Shown one piece after another: positions 24,492-34,048 of a stretch of 64,000 nt of DNA. Location of the stretch: contig NZ_MTQP01000063.1 of NCBI RefSeq assembly GCF_001984175.1, positions 62,001 to 126,000 of the forward strand, read 5' to 3'. This stretch comes from Saccharothrix sp. ALI-22-I. GTDB taxonomy: Bacteria > Actinomycetota > Actinomycetes > Mycobacteriales > Pseudonocardiaceae. Every line of letters begins with the position of its first letter. The first letter of the stretch is position 1. Under the pieces are notes generated by a model. It did not search any database. It saw only the letters and a program-made list of their open reading frames with translations, and had not been told where the DNA came from. A program made the translations under genes and the position numbers.

Positions 24492-27485
24492 TCAGGCGTC
24501 GAGCAGCGCCGCCACCCCGTCCAACCCCGACGCCGCCCCCCGCGCCGACAGCACGTCGAACCGGCCACCCAGGACCTCCCGCGCCGCCCGCTCCACCTCC
24601 AGCACGTCCGGGTCCACCACCGCGCTCTCGCCCCGCAACCCCCGCGCCGCGCCCGCCAGCAACGCCGCCCGCTCGCAGTCACCCACCGCCACCGCCAACG
24701 CGGCGTGGGCGTCGACCACCCGCGCCGCCAGCATCTGGTTGCCCCACTCCCGCGCCACCACCCACGCCGGCCCCCACGCCCGCACGGCAGCCCCGTGATC
24801 ACCGCACGCCAGCTCCACCCGCCCCGCGGCGACGTGGATCAGCCCCCGCACCTCCTCCGGCCCGAACCACCCCTCCGGGCACACCCGCAACGCCTCCGCG
24901 CACCACCGCCGCGCCGCCGGCAGGTCCCCGCGTCGCCGCGCGACCTCCGCCGCCCCCAGCCACGCCTGCGCCAACGTCTCCACCGCACCCTGCGACCGCG
25001 CCAACTCCGCCGCCGCCTCCACGTCGGCCGCCGCGCCGTCCAGGTCCCCCGAGTGGCACGCCCACTCCGACCGCCGGCACAACAGGCTCGCCGTGTGCTC
25101 GGTGGCCCCGAACTGCCGCGACAACGCCAACGCCTCGTCCAGGAACCCCACGGCCCGCGCCAGATCCCCGCGCGCCCGTGCCAACTCGGCCAGCTGCGAC
25201 AACGCCAACGACATGCCCCACCGCTCGCCCACGGCCCGGAACCCGGCCAACGCCGCCGTGTGCTCCTCGTACGCCACCCGCAGCCGCCCCGAGTACTGGT
25301 GCTGCATCCCCGACCCCAACCGGCCCAACGCCTGGCTCCACGGGTCCGGCGCCAGCAGCCGCGCCCGCAGCGCGTCCGACGCGGGCGCGTCGAGCTTCGG
25401 CGCCCCGTGCGCCATGCCCCACAACACCGTCAGGAACGGCCGTGTCGGGGGACCGGTCATCCCCTCCGGCGACGGCTGCCTCGGCGACGGCGCCCACGGC
25501 AGCACCTGCCCCGTCGACGACGCGTTCACCACGCACACCAGGTACTCCTCGCCCAACCCCTCCGGCGGGACCGGACCCACCGCCCGCACGACCTCCGCCG
25601 ACAGCGACGCGCCCTCCGTGCGCAACCCCCGCAACCACAGCGGCCACACCAGATCCGCCGTCAACCGCAACGCCAGCGCGTGGTCGTGCCCGACCGCCCA
25701 CCGCACCGCCGCGGTGAAGTTGTCGTGCTCCGCGGCCAACCGCCCCAACCACTCCACCTGCTCCGACCGGAACAAGTGCGGCGTCGCCTCCACCGCCAAC
25801 CCCAGGAAGTACTCCGCGTGCGCGCGCAGCACCGCCTGCTCCTCGCCGGACTCCACCAGCCGCCGCGCGCCGAACTCGCGGACCGTCTCCGACATCCGGT
25901 ACCGGTCCCCGGACACCTCCACCAGCGACTTGTCCGCCAACGACGGCAACACCTCGTCCGTGCCCGCCACCCCGCACACCGCCGCCGCGCCCGCCAACGT
26001 CACCCCACCCCGGAACACCGTCAGCCGCCGCGCCAACACCCGCTCGTCGTCGTCCAGCAGCCCCCAACTCCACTCCACCACCGCGTGCAGCGTCCGATGC
26101 CGCGGCGCCGCCGCCCGACTGCCCCGCGACAACAACCGGAACCGGTCACCCAACCGCGCCGCGACCTCCGCCACCGGCAACGACCGCACCCGCGCCGCCG
26201 CCAACTCGATCGCCAACGGCAACCCGTCCAGCGCCCGGCAGATCTGCACCACCGGCCCCGCGGTCACCGGGTCCAACCGGAACGACGGGTTCACCGCCAC
26301 CGCCCGGTCCGCGAACAACCGCACCGCCGGCGAATCCACCCCGCCCGAACCCAACGGCGGCACCGGCCGCACCGTCTCCCCGGTCACCCCCAACGCCTCC
26401 CGCGACGTCGCCAACACCCGCAACCCCGCACACGCCGCCAACAGCCCGCCCGCCAACGCCGCCGCGTCCGCCACCACGTGCTCGCAGTTGTCCAACACCA
26501 CCAGCACCGGCCGGTCCCGCAACGCCGCCGCCAACCGCGCCACCGGAGCCGTCACCGGCCCCACCCCGTCCTCCCGCAACCCCAACGCCGCCACCACCGC
26601 CCGCGGCACGTCACCGCCCACCGCCAACGGCGCCAGGTCCACGAAGAACACCTCGCCCGGGTCCCGGCCCGCCGCCTCCACCGCCAACCGCGTCTTGCCC
26701 GCACCACCCGGGCCGGTCAACGTCACCAGCCGCGACTCCAGCAACGCCCTCCCGACCAGCCGCAGCTCTTCCGCCCGACCCACGAAACTGGTCAGCTGCG
26801 CCGGCAGCACGTGCCGCGCCCGCGGCCGCTCACCCCGCACCACCTCACCGTGCGCGGCCGCCAACACGGGGGAGGGGTCCACCCCCAACCCGTCGGCCAA
26901 CACCCGGCGCGCCCGCCCGAACAGCTCCAGCGCCTCCGCCTGCCGCCCCTCCCGGTGCAGCACCCGCATCAACCGCGCCACCAACCGCTCCCGCGTCGGG
27001 TGCACCGCCACCAACTCCCGCAACAACCCCACCGACGCCACGTCGTGGTCCTCCACCGCGCGCAGCCGCAGCTCCTCCCACCGCGCCGCCCGCACCGCCG
27101 CGAACGGCGCGTCACCCACGTCCCGCAACGCCGGACCACGCCACAACGCCAACGCCTCACCCGGCAACCCTCGCGCCAACAGCTCCTCGAACCGCAGCGC
27201 GTCCACCTCACCCGGGTCCACCACCAGCCGGTACCCGGCGGGGGAGCGCTCCACCTCCACGTCCAACAACGACCGCAGCCGCGACACCTGCGACTGGATC
27301 GCGTTGCCCACCCCCGCGGGCGGCTGCGACCCGTAGAGGGCGTCGATCAGCCGGTCGACCCCGACCACCCGGCCCGCGTCCACCACCAGCACCGCCAACA
27401 ACGCCCGCAACCGGGGCCCGCCGACCCGGACCTCGGTCCCGTCCGCGCGCCGCACCAGCATCGGACCCAACACCCCGAACCGCAC
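24492..27485 (-). CDS. SARP/AfsR-type regulator: BTAD, NB-ARC ATPase, TPR
   Basis: A 997-residue STAND-class regulator of the kind that controls specialised metabolism. The N-terminal OmpR-like DNA-binding region (VRFGVLGPMLVRRADGTEVR, then RLIDALYGSQPPAGVGNAIQ) is followed by a BTAD helical domain (to about residue 235), an NB-ARC-like ATPase with P-loop LTGPGGAGKTRLA and Walker B VLVVLDNCEHV, and a long C-terminal TPR-like region. GTG 27485 starts just before the conserved VRFGVLGP; GTG 27503 is possible. No biosynthetic cluster is in the window, so it may act at a distance or pleiotropically. Confidence 0.93.
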   Translation of the reverse strand: MRFGVLGPMLVRRADGTEVRVGGPRLRALLAVLVVDAGRVVGVDRLIDALYGSQPPAGVGNAIQSQVSRLRSLLDVEVERSPAGYRLVVDPGEVDALRFEELLARGLPGEALALWRGPALRDVGDAPFAAVRAARWEELRLRAVEDHDVASVGLLRELVAVHPTRERLVARLMRVLHREGRQAEALELFGRARRVLADGLGVDPSPVLAAAHGEVVRGERPRARHVLPAQLTSFVGRAEELRLVGRALLESRLVTLTGPGGAGKTRLAVEAAGRDPGEVFFVDLAPLAVGGDVPRAVVAALGLREDGVGPVTAPVARLAAALRDRPVLVVLDNCEHVVADAAALAGGLLAACAGLRVLATSREALGVTGETVRPVPPLGSGGVDSPAVRLFADRAVAVNPSFRLDPVTAGPVVQICRALDGLPLAIELAAARVRSLPVAEVAARLGDRFRLLSRGSRAAAPRHRTLHAVVEWSWGLLDDDERVLARRLTVFRGGVTLAGAAAVCGVAGTDEVLPSLADKSLVEVSGDRYRMSETVREFGARRLVESGEEQAVLRAHAEYFLGLAVEATPHLFRSEQVEWLGRLAAEHDNFTAAVRWAVGHDHALALRLTADLVWPLWLRGLRTEGASLSAEVVRAVGPVPPEGLGEEYLVCVVNASSTGQVLPWAPSPRQPSPEGMTGPPTRPFLTVLWGMAHGAPKLDAPASDALRARLLAPDPWSQALGRLGSGMQHQYSGRLRVAYEEHTAALAGFRAVGERWGMSLALSQLAELARARGDLARAVGFLDEALALSRQFGATEHTASLLCRRSEWACHSGDLDGAAADVEAAAELARSQGAVETLAQAWLGAAEVARRRGDLPAARRWCAEALRVCPEGWFGPEEVRGLIHVAAGRVELACGDHGAAVRAWGPAWVVAREWGNQMLAARVVDAHAALAVAVGDCERAALLAGAARGLRGESAVVDPDVLEVERAAREVLGGRFDVLSARGAASGLDGVAALLDA

Positions 27486-27598
27486 CCGCGAATCCTCCCG
27501 CACCCGTCCGCCACCCCGGACCGGATTCGCCCCGGAACCGATCCGCCGCGGAGCAGGGACCGGGGCGGAGCGGGGACCGGGGTGGCGGACGGCGGAGG

Positions 27599-28162
27599 TC
27601 AGGCGCGGGTCATGATGTCGGCCACCACGTCGGCCTTCGCGTCCGCGTACTGCTGCAGGTAGGTCCAGTCACGGGCCGCCAACTCCCGCTTCGTCCGCTC
27701 GTACAGCACCCGGTCCGCCTCCGAGACCCGCAGCCGGTCCCGGAACGCCACCATCCGCGGCGGCTCCGAATCACCCGCGGAATGCACGTGCAGGTTCACG
27801 TTGGTGTCCGGGCCCTTGAACATGCGGTGCTCGTGCCACTCCGGCTCCCGGATCTGCAACACGTACCCCACCGCCTCCAACGCCGGCAGGTACGACGACT
27901 CGTCCGCCGAATCCGCCACCGTCAGCACGATGTCCACGATCGGCTTGGCCGCCAGCCCCGGCACCGACGTCGACCCCACGTGCTCCAACCCCACCACCAC
28001 GTCACCCAACGCCGCCCGGATCCGCGCCGCCTCCCGCTCGAACAGCCCCGGCCACGCCGGGTCGTAGTCCACCAACACCACCCGGCCGCGCAACTCGGGC
28101 ATCCCGCCCACGAACGCCGCCCGGACCTCGTCCTCCCGGCTCTCGTCCTCCCACGACCCCAC
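27599..28162 (-). CDS. GrpB-family nucleotidyltransferase-fold protein, copy 1
   Basis: A 187-residue UPF0157/GrpB protein with the nucleotidyltransferase-like core YDPAWPGLFEREAARIRAAL, LEHVGSTSVPGLAAKPIVDI and KGPDTNVNLHVHSAGD. The GS...D(I/M) motif resembles the NTase active site, but no activity is established. It is about 60% identical by eye to the next gene upstream. GTG 28162 has GGAGGGG 7 nt upstream. The pair lies directly downstream of the LigD polymerase gene. Confidence 0.88.
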   Translation of the reverse strand: MGSWEDESREDEVRAAFVGGMPELRGRVVLVDYDPAWPGLFEREAARIRAALGDVVVGLEHVGSTSVPGLAAKPIVDIVLTVADSADESSYLPALEAVGYVLQIREPEWHEHRMFKGPDTNVNLHVHSAGDSEPPRMVAFRDRLRVSEADRVLYERTKRELAARDWTYLQQYADAKADVVADIMTRA

Positions 28163-28227
28163 AGCCGACCCCTCCCGTAGACCAGCGGGCCAGGATAGGG
28201 CTCCCACCGACCGGATCGCACCGGGAT

Positions 28228-28791
28228 TCAGGCGCGGGTCATGATGTCGTCCACCACCGCGTTCTTCGCGTCGGCGTACTCCTGGATGTAGGTCCAGGTC
28301 CGCGCCGCCAACTCCCGCTTGGTCCGCTCGTACAACGCCCGATCGGCGTCGTCGGCCCGCAACCGGTCCCGGAACGCCACCATCCGCGCGACATCCGGAC
28401 TCGCCGGCCCGTGCACGTGCAGGTTGATGTTCGTGTCCGGGCCCTTGAGCGCCCGGTGCCCGTACCACTGCGGCTCCCGGATCACCAACCGGTACCCGGC
28501 CGCCTCCAACGGCGCCACGTACACCGACTCGTCCGCCGGATCGGCCACCACGAGCAGCATGTCCACGATCGGTTTCGCCGCCAGCCCCGGCACCGACGTC
28601 GACCCCACGTGCTCCAACCCCAGCACCACCTCACCCAGCAGCGACCGGATCCGTGCCGCCTCCCGCTCGAACAGCCCCGGCCACGCCGGGTCGTACTCGG
28701 CCAGGTGCACCGTCGAGTTCAGCACGGGCGCCTCGTCCACCCAGAACGCCTTGATCTCCTCGCGCGTACTCGCCTGACGCCGCATGATCAT
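28228..28791 (-). CDS. GrpB-family nucleotidyltransferase-fold protein, copy 2
   Basis: A second 187-residue GrpB protein, a tandem duplicate of the preceding entry with the same core (YDPAWPGLFEREAARIRSLL, LEHVGSTSVPGLAAKPIVDM, LKGPDTNINLHVHG) and the identical C-terminal IMTRA. The N-terminal 30 residues differ, with RREEIKAFWVDEAP-like content (MIMRRQASTREEIKAFWVDE). ATG 28791 or 28785 could start translation. The 33-nt gap to the LigD polymerase stop suggests co-transcription with the end-joining genes. Confidence 0.88.
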   Translation of the reverse strand: MIMRRQASTREEIKAFWVDEAPVLNSTVHLAEYDPAWPGLFEREAARIRSLLGEVVLGLEHVGSTSVPGLAAKPIVDMLLVVADPADESVYVAPLEAAGYRLVIREPQWYGHRALKGPDTNINLHVHGPASPDVARMVAFRDRLRADDADRALYERTKRELAARTWTYIQEYADAKNAVVDDIMTRA

Positions 28792-28824
28792 CCCCTCGAT
28801 AGGCAGTCGGCCAGACTACGACAC

Positions 28825-29730
28825 CTACCGGGGCAGCGGCGACGGCTTTCCCACCGCGAACAGGTCACCCTCCGCCTCCACCCGCTCCCGCACCTCGTCG
28901 GCCAGGAACACCAGGTCCTCCGGCCCCCGACACGCCTCCACCTCGTCCCACGTCACCGGCGTCGACACCGACGGACGCGCCCGAGCCCGCAACGAATACG
29001 GCGCCACCGTCGTCTTCGCCGGGTTGTTCTGCGACCAGTCGATCAGCACCTTCCCCGTGCGCTGCGCCTTCGTCATCCGCCACACCACCTCGTCCGGCGA
29101 CTCACCCGCCAGGCGCCGCGCGACCCCCTTCGCGTACTCCGACGTCCGCTCCGCCGCCGACACCCGCACCGGCGCGTACACCTGCATCCCCTTCGACCCG
29201 CTCGTCTTCACCAACGGCGTCAACCCGTCGGACTCCAACACCTCCCGCACCCGGCACGCCACCCGACAACACTCCACCACCGTCGCCGGAGGCCCCGGGT
29301 CGAAGTCGAACACCACCAGGTCGGGGGAGCGGCGAGCACCCCGCGCACCCACCGTCCACTGCGGCACGTGCAACTCCAACGCCGCCAGGTTCGCCAACCA
29401 CACCAGCGTCGCCAGGTCCTCCACCACCACGAAATCCGCGAACTCCGCACCCCGCGACGACCCCGGCGTCCCCACCCGCACCGTGCGCACCCACTCCGGC
29501 GCGTGCGACGGCACGTTCTTCTCGAAGAACGACGTCCCGTCCACCCCGTTCGGATACCGCCGCAACGTCGCCGGCCGATCCTTCAGGTGCGGCAACAACA
29601 CCGGCGCGATCCGCGTGTAGTAGTCGATCACCTCGGCCTTGGTGAACCCCACCTCCGGGTACAGCACCTTGTCCAGGTTCGTCAGCTTCAACCGACGCCC
29701 CTCCACCTTCACCAGCGCGTCACCCGTCAA
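28825..29730 (-). CDS. ligD-pol: LigD polymerase/primase domain protein
   Basis: A 301-residue archaeo-eukaryotic-primase-type polymerase that fills gaps and adds ribonucleotides during end joining. Key motifs are the start VEGRRLKLTNLDKVLYPEVG, the metal-binding DLVVFDFDPGPP, the VKTSGSKGMQVYAPV loop and the late Asp in VLIDWSQNN. TTG 29730 has GGGAGG 9 nt upstream and overlaps the ligase stop by 11 nt; GTG 29712 would shorten it by six residues. In many actinomycetes this is a stand-alone gene, as here, while in mycobacteria it is fused to ligase. Confidence 0.92.
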   Translation of the reverse strand: MTGDALVKVEGRRLKLTNLDKVLYPEVGFTKAEVIDYYTRIAPVLLPHLKDRPATLRRYPNGVDGTSFFEKNVPSHAPEWVRTVRVGTPGSSRGAEFADFVVVEDLATLVWLANLAALELHVPQWTVGARGARRSPDLVVFDFDPGPPATVVECCRVACRVREVLESDGLTPLVKTSGSKGMQVYAPVRVSAAERTSEYAKGVARRLAGESPDEVVWRMTKAQRTGKVLIDWSQNNPAKTTVAPYSLRARARPSVSTPVTWDEVEACRGPEDLVFLADEVRERVEAEGDLFAVGKPSPLPR

Positions 29731-31189
29731 GCCGCCGCACCTCCCCGGGCACCTTGTCCGGCCGCAACCCCCGCCACGTCGGGAACCGCATCCGCCCGTC
29801 GGTCGTCCACTGCCGGTGCGCCACCTCGCCCACCAACTCCGGACGCACCCACCGCGCACCCCGCGCCCGCTCCCGCGGCACCTCCGACACGAACGGCGAC
29901 CGCGTCACCTCCAACGACCCCAACCGCGCCGTCAACCGCTCCAACTCCGCCTGGTCGAACCCCGTCCCCACCGACCCCGCGAACACCAGCGCACCGTCCG
30001 GGCCGCCCGGATCGGGGATGCCCAGCAGCAACGCACCCACCAGACCCGCGCGCTTGCCCACCCCCGGCCGCCACCCGCCGATCACCACCTCCTGGGTCAC
30101 CACCCCCGTCACCTTCACCCAGTGCGGCGACCGCTGACCCGGCACGTACCGCGAATCCAGCCGCTTGGCCACCACCCCCTCCAGGCCCTGCTCACGGCTC
30201 GCCGCCAACACCGCCGCCCCCTGACCGGGGAACGCCTTCGGCGTCAACCAGTGCGCCCCCCGCAACCCCAGCCCCTCCAACAGCTCACGCCGCCGCGAAT
30301 ACGGCAGATCCAGCGTGGGGGAGCCGTCCAGGTGCAACACGTCGAACACCAGGAACGTCACCGGCGTCCGCGCCACCAACCGCCGCGCCTGCGCCGCCGA
30401 CGCGTGCATCCGCTGCTGCAACGCCCCGAAACTCGGCCGCCCACCCGCCAACGCCACGATCTCGCCGTCCAACAACACCTGAGTCGCACCCAACTGCGCA
30501 CCCAGACCCTGCAACTCCGGATACGTCCCCGTCACGTCGTTGCCCAACCGGCTCGTCAACCGCACCCGGCCACCCTCGACCCGCGCGACCGCCCGCACCC
30601 CGTCCCACTTGAACTCGAACGCGAACCGCGACTCCGGCCGCGGCAACTCCCGCGCCGCCGTCGCCAACATCGGCGGCAACGACTCCGGCAACGGCACCCA
30701 GTCCGGACGCACCGCCTCGTGCCGCCGCCGCACCATCCAGTCCTTCGCCGAGCCACTCCCACCGGCCGGATCACGGCGGAAGAACACGAACTCGCCCTGC
30801 ACCCGCGAACCGTGCAACACCACGTCCACCTCGCGGTCGGACCACTTCACCGTCTCGTACCGGCCCCGGTCCCAGATCACCATCTCACCCGCGCCGTACT
30901 CACCCTTCGGGATCACCCCCGAGAACGACGCGTACTCCAACGGGTGATCCTCGGTGCGCACCGCCAACCGGATCGTCCCCGGCTCCGGCGGCAACCCCTT
31001 CGGCACCGCCCACGACACCAACACCCCGCCCCGCTCCAACCGCACATCCCAATGCAGCCGCGACGCGTGGTGCTCCTGGATCACGAACGTGTCGTCACCA
31101 CCCCGCGGCAGCACGTCATCGGCGGGCACGGGCTCCGGCGTCCGCCCCGCCACCCGCTTGCGCCGGTACTCCGAAAGATCCCCGCCCAT
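29720..31189 (-). CDS. ligD: LigD: 3'-phosphoesterase plus ATP-dependent DNA ligase
   Basis: A 489-residue NHEJ ligase. The N-terminal phosphoesterase domain (about 1-160) has FVIQEHHASRLHWDVRLE with His40, His46 and Asp48 as metal-site residues. The ligase domain follows with the adenylation lysine Lys194 in FEFKWDGVRA, then LDGEIVAL and EGVVAKRLDSRYVPGQRS, and an OB fold with VVIGGWRPG. It seals breaks after Ku binding. ATG 31189 is 14 nt after the Ku stop. The stop overlaps the polymerase gene. Confidence 0.95.
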   Translation of the reverse strand: MGGDLSEYRRKRVAGRTPEPVPADDVLPRGGDDTFVIQEHHASRLHWDVRLERGGVLVSWAVPKGLPPEPGTIRLAVRTEDHPLEYASFSGVIPKGEYGAGEMVIWDRGRYETVKWSDREVDVVLHGSRVQGEFVFFRRDPAGGSGSAKDWMVRRRHEAVRPDWVPLPESLPPMLATAARELPRPESRFAFEFKWDGVRAVARVEGGRVRLTSRLGNDVTGTYPELQGLGAQLGATQVLLDGEIVALAGGRPSFGALQQRMHASAAQARRLVARTPVTFLVFDVLHLDGSPTLDLPYSRRRELLEGLGLRGAHWLTPKAFPGQGAAVLAASREQGLEGVVAKRLDSRYVPGQRSPHWVKVTGVVTQEVVIGGWRPGVGKRAGLVGALLLGIPDPGGPDGALVFAGSVGTGFDQAELERLTARLGSLEVTRSPFVSEVPRERARGARWVRPELVGEVAHRQWTTDGRMRFPTWRGLRPDKVPGEVRRLDG

Positions 31190-31203
31190 CCGCGCCGCCG
31201 CGC

Positions 31204-32124
31204 CTAGGCGGGCTTCGCCTTCTTCTTCGCCGGAGCCTTCCGCGACGACGACCCACCGGACGACGACCCACGAGACGACGACCCGTCCGAGGAAGCGGTC
31301 TTCTTCGCCGCGGGCTTCCGCGCCGGAGCATTCCGCGCCGCCGGCTTCCCACCCCGCGCCGACTTCGCCTGCTCCACACTCCGCTCCAACGCCGTCATCA
31401 GGTCGATCACCTCACCGGCCTCCTCCTCGGGCCGCTCCGGCAACTCCGCACCCGCCGCCTTCGCCTCGATCACCTTCTGCATCGCCTCGGTGTAGTCATC
31501 GGTGAAATCACCCGGATCGAACGACCCCGCCATGCTCTCCACCAACGACGACGCCATCTTCAACTCCTGCGGCCGGACATCCACCTCCGACTCCAGGAAC
31601 TCGAAATCGGCCTTGCGCACCTCATCCGGCCACAACATCGTGTGCATCACCAACAAGTCGTCCCGCGCCCGCAACATCGCCAACGTCTCCCGCTGACGAA
31701 TCGTGATCTTCACCACCGCGAGCTGCCCACTGCGCTCCAAAGCGGTACGGAGAAGCACATACGGACGCGTCGCCGCCTTGTCCGGCTCCAGATAATAAAC
31801 CTTCTGGAAATAAATCGGATCGACTTCCTCCACCGGCACGAACTCCAACACGTCGATCGCGTGATCGGTGTTGATCGGCAACTTGTCGAAATCCTCGTCG
31901 TCCATCACCACGACCCGACCGTCGTCGAGCTCGTAGCCCTTCGCGATATCGGCGTAGGCGACCTCCTCGCCACACACCTGACACACCCGTCGGTACCGGA
32001 TGCGCCCACCGTCCTCCCGGTGCACCTGGTTGAACCGGAAGTCGTGCTCCTCCGTGGCCGTGTACAACCGGACACCGATCGTCACCAACCCGAAGGAGAT
32101 CGCCCCACGCCACACGGACCTCAT
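31204..32124 (-). CDS. ku1: Ku protein with lysine-rich C-terminal tail
   Basis: A 306-residue bacterial Ku that forms a ring homodimer on DNA ends and recruits LigD. The canonical start is MRSVWRGAISFGLVTIGVRL; further motifs are YRRVCQVCGEEVAYADIAKG and VMHTMLWPDEVRKADF. The C-terminal 45 residues are an alternating Lys/Ala/Ser tail (GGKPAARNAPARKPAAKKTA), typical of Ku that can bind DNA non-specifically or thread inward. It is 96 nt downstream of the second Ku gene. Confidence 0.95.
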   Translation of the reverse strand: MRSVWRGAISFGLVTIGVRLYTATEEHDFRFNQVHREDGGRIRYRRVCQVCGEEVAYADIAKGYELDDGRVVVMDDEDFDKLPINTDHAIDVLEFVPVEEVDPIYFQKVYYLEPDKAATRPYVLLRTALERSGQLAVVKITIRQRETLAMLRARDDLLVMHTMLWPDEVRKADFEFLESEVDVRPQELKMASSLVESMAGSFDPGDFTDDYTEAMQKVIEAKAAGAELPERPEEEAGEVIDLMTALERSVEQAKSARGGKPAARNAPARKPAAKKTASSDGSSSRGSSSGGSSSRKAPAKKKAKPA

Positions 32125-32220
32125 GCCATGTGACTACCCGTGAACGGCACGATCCGCACCAGTACGTCACCTGAACGGTCTAACAATCAGGCCACGCCAC
32201 CCACACCGGGGCAGCGCCCA

Positions 32221-33006
32221 CTACTCCTCCCGCCGGATCCGCCCCGACCGCACCCGCTCCAGACTCCGCCGCAACGCATCCAACAAATGCGCCTCGCCAC
32301 CGGTCTCGCCCGGCGCCCGGCTCACCGGAATCCCGTCACCCGCCGCCCGCGCCTCGATCAACGCCCCCAACGCCTCCCGATACCCGTCCGAGAACACCGA
32401 CGGATCGAACGGCGCCGTCATCGAATCCACCAACGACTCCGCCAGCCGAACCTCCGCCGCACCCACGCCCACGTCCACCGAATCGAAATCCGGCTCCCGC
32501 ACCTCGTCCGGCCACAACAACGTGTGCAACACCAACACACCACCCCGAGGCCGCAACACCCCCAACACCTCACGGCGCCGCAATCCCATCCGCACCACCG
32601 CCACCCGCGAAGACCGCGTCAACACATCACGCAACACCGCGTACGACGGCACCGCCACCCGCTCCGGCTCCACGAAATACGACCGGCCGAACAGAATCGG
32701 ATCCACCTCGTCCGCCGCCGCGAACTGCACCACCTCCATCGTCGGCTCCACCGGACCGGCCAACCCCTCGAAATCCTCCGCCTCCAACAACACCAACCGG
32801 CCGTCCGGCAACTCGTACCCCTTGCACACCCCCTCCGGATCCACCTCGGCGTCGCACACCGAACACACCCGCCGATGCCGCAACCGGCCACCATCGGCCC
32901 GATGCACCTCGTGGAACCGGAAACCGTGATCCCGCGTCGCCCCCACCAACCGCACCGGGAACACCACCAACCCGAACGACACCGAACCCCGCCACACAGC
33001 CCTCAT
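32221..33006 (-). CDS. ku2: Second Ku protein, short-tailed
   Basis: A 261-residue Ku paralogue with MRAVWRGSVSFGLVVFPVRL, RHRRVCSVCDAEVDPEGVCK and VLHTLLWPDEVREPDF. It ends soon after the core (SLERVRSGRIRREE) and lacks the long basic tail of the neighbouring Ku. In Streptomyces, multiple Ku proteins have distinct roles, with short-tailed core forms acting in spore repair; that division of labour is possible here. ATG 33006 gives the conserved start. The recombinase gene lies 70 nt upstream on the same strand. Confidence 0.93.
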   Translation of the reverse strand: MRAVWRGSVSFGLVVFPVRLVGATRDHGFRFHEVHRADGGRLRHRRVCSVCDAEVDPEGVCKGYELPDGRLVLLEAEDFEGLAGPVEPTMEVVQFAAADEVDPILFGRSYFVEPERVAVPSYAVLRDVLTRSSRVAVVRMGLRRREVLGVLRPRGGVLVLHTLLWPDEVREPDFDSVDVGVGAAEVRLAESLVDSMTAPFDPSVFSDGYREALGALIEARAAGDGIPVSRAPGETGGEAHLLDALRRSLERVRSGRIRREE

Positions 33007-33076
33007 AACACCTGCGTACACCTGTGCGAACATCCACTCACGCAAGTCACCCAAAAGGATTAACGCGGAGTGATCG

Positions 33077-34048
33077 TTACTCCCGATGGGGCAACCGCGC
33101 CAACGACACATACGTCCGATTGCCCGCCACCGCCGCACGCCGCTCCCGCGCCGTCGCCTCGATGTAGTTCTGCGACGTCGCCAACGACGCATGCCCCAAC
33201 AACGCCATGATCTCCGACGCAGACGCACCGTCCTCCGCCAACCGCGTCGCGAACGTGTGCCGCAACGCGTGCAGATTCGCCCCCGACGGCACCCGGTCGT
33301 GCAACCCCGCCCACCGGAAACACGACCGCACCAGATACTCCAACCCACCCCGCCCGATCGGCTCCCCATGCCGATCCCGCACCAACGCCGACCCCCGGTC
33401 GAACCGCGCCTGCGGAAAACGCCGCCGACACGACACCAGGTACTGCTCGATGATCCGGTCCATCGCCGGCTCGATCGGCACCGACCGGTCCCGATTCCCC
33501 TTGCCCGCCACGTGCAACCGACGCTCACCCGGCCGGCCCACCACCGACGCCAACGTCAACGTCCGCATCTCCGCCGACCGCAACCCCGCCACCAACCCCA
33601 ACGCCAACACCAGCACATCCCGCTCCGGCCACGGATCACGCCCCTTCCGCGCCCCTTCCGCGGCCGCCGTCAACAACCGCTCCGGCGTGTCCTCACCCCG
33701 CAACGGCTTCGGCACCAGGGGAGGGGTCTTCGGCCTGGCCACCGCACCCATCGGATTACCCGGCACCAGATCCTCCGCCACGCAGAACGTCAGGAACTGG
33801 TTCCACGTCGACCACGCCCGCAACACCGACGACTTCGCGTGCGAATCCGCGAACACCCCGAACGCCTCCCGCAGGTTGCGACCCGTCAGATCCGAGATCT
33901 CCAACCGATCCGGGGGAGTACCCGTCACCTCCGACAACAACGCGGTGACACCCGCCAGATCACGCCGGTAGGCCGCGGTGGTGTGCGGCGAATCCTTCCG
34001 CGGCCGACGGGCGAGGAAGAACGACTCCTGAGCGGCAAGCACACGCAT
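33077..34048 (-). CDS. XerC/D-like tyrosine recombinase next to the NHEJ genes
   Basis: A 323-residue tyrosine recombinase. The N-terminal SAM-like core-binding domain (about 5-110) is followed by a catalytic domain with Arg157 (GLRSAEMR), Lys183 (AGKGNRDR), His260 and Arg263 (HALRH), His286 (LLGHAS) and the nucleophile Tyr295 (NYIE), all present. No excisionase, att repeats or phage genes are adjacent. It is probably an orphan chromosomal or plasmid-type recombinase. Same-strand position 70 nt upstream of Ku suggests transcriptional linkage, but the functional link is unproven. Confidence 0.92.
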   Translation of the reverse strand: MRVLAAQESFFLARRPRKDSPHTTAAYRRDLAGVTALLSEVTGTPPDRLEISDLTGRNLREAFGVFADSHAKSSVLRAWSTWNQFLTFCVAEDLVPGNPMGAVARPKTPPLVPKPLRGEDTPERLLTAAAEGARKGRDPWPERDVLVLALGLVAGLRSAEMRTLTLASVVGRPGERRLHVAGKGNRDRSVPIEPAMDRIIEQYLVSCRRRFPQARFDRGSALVRDRHGEPIGRGGLEYLVRSCFRWAGLHDRVPSGANLHALRHTFATRLAEDGASASEIMALLGHASLATSQNYIEATARERRAAVAGNRTYVSLARLPHRE

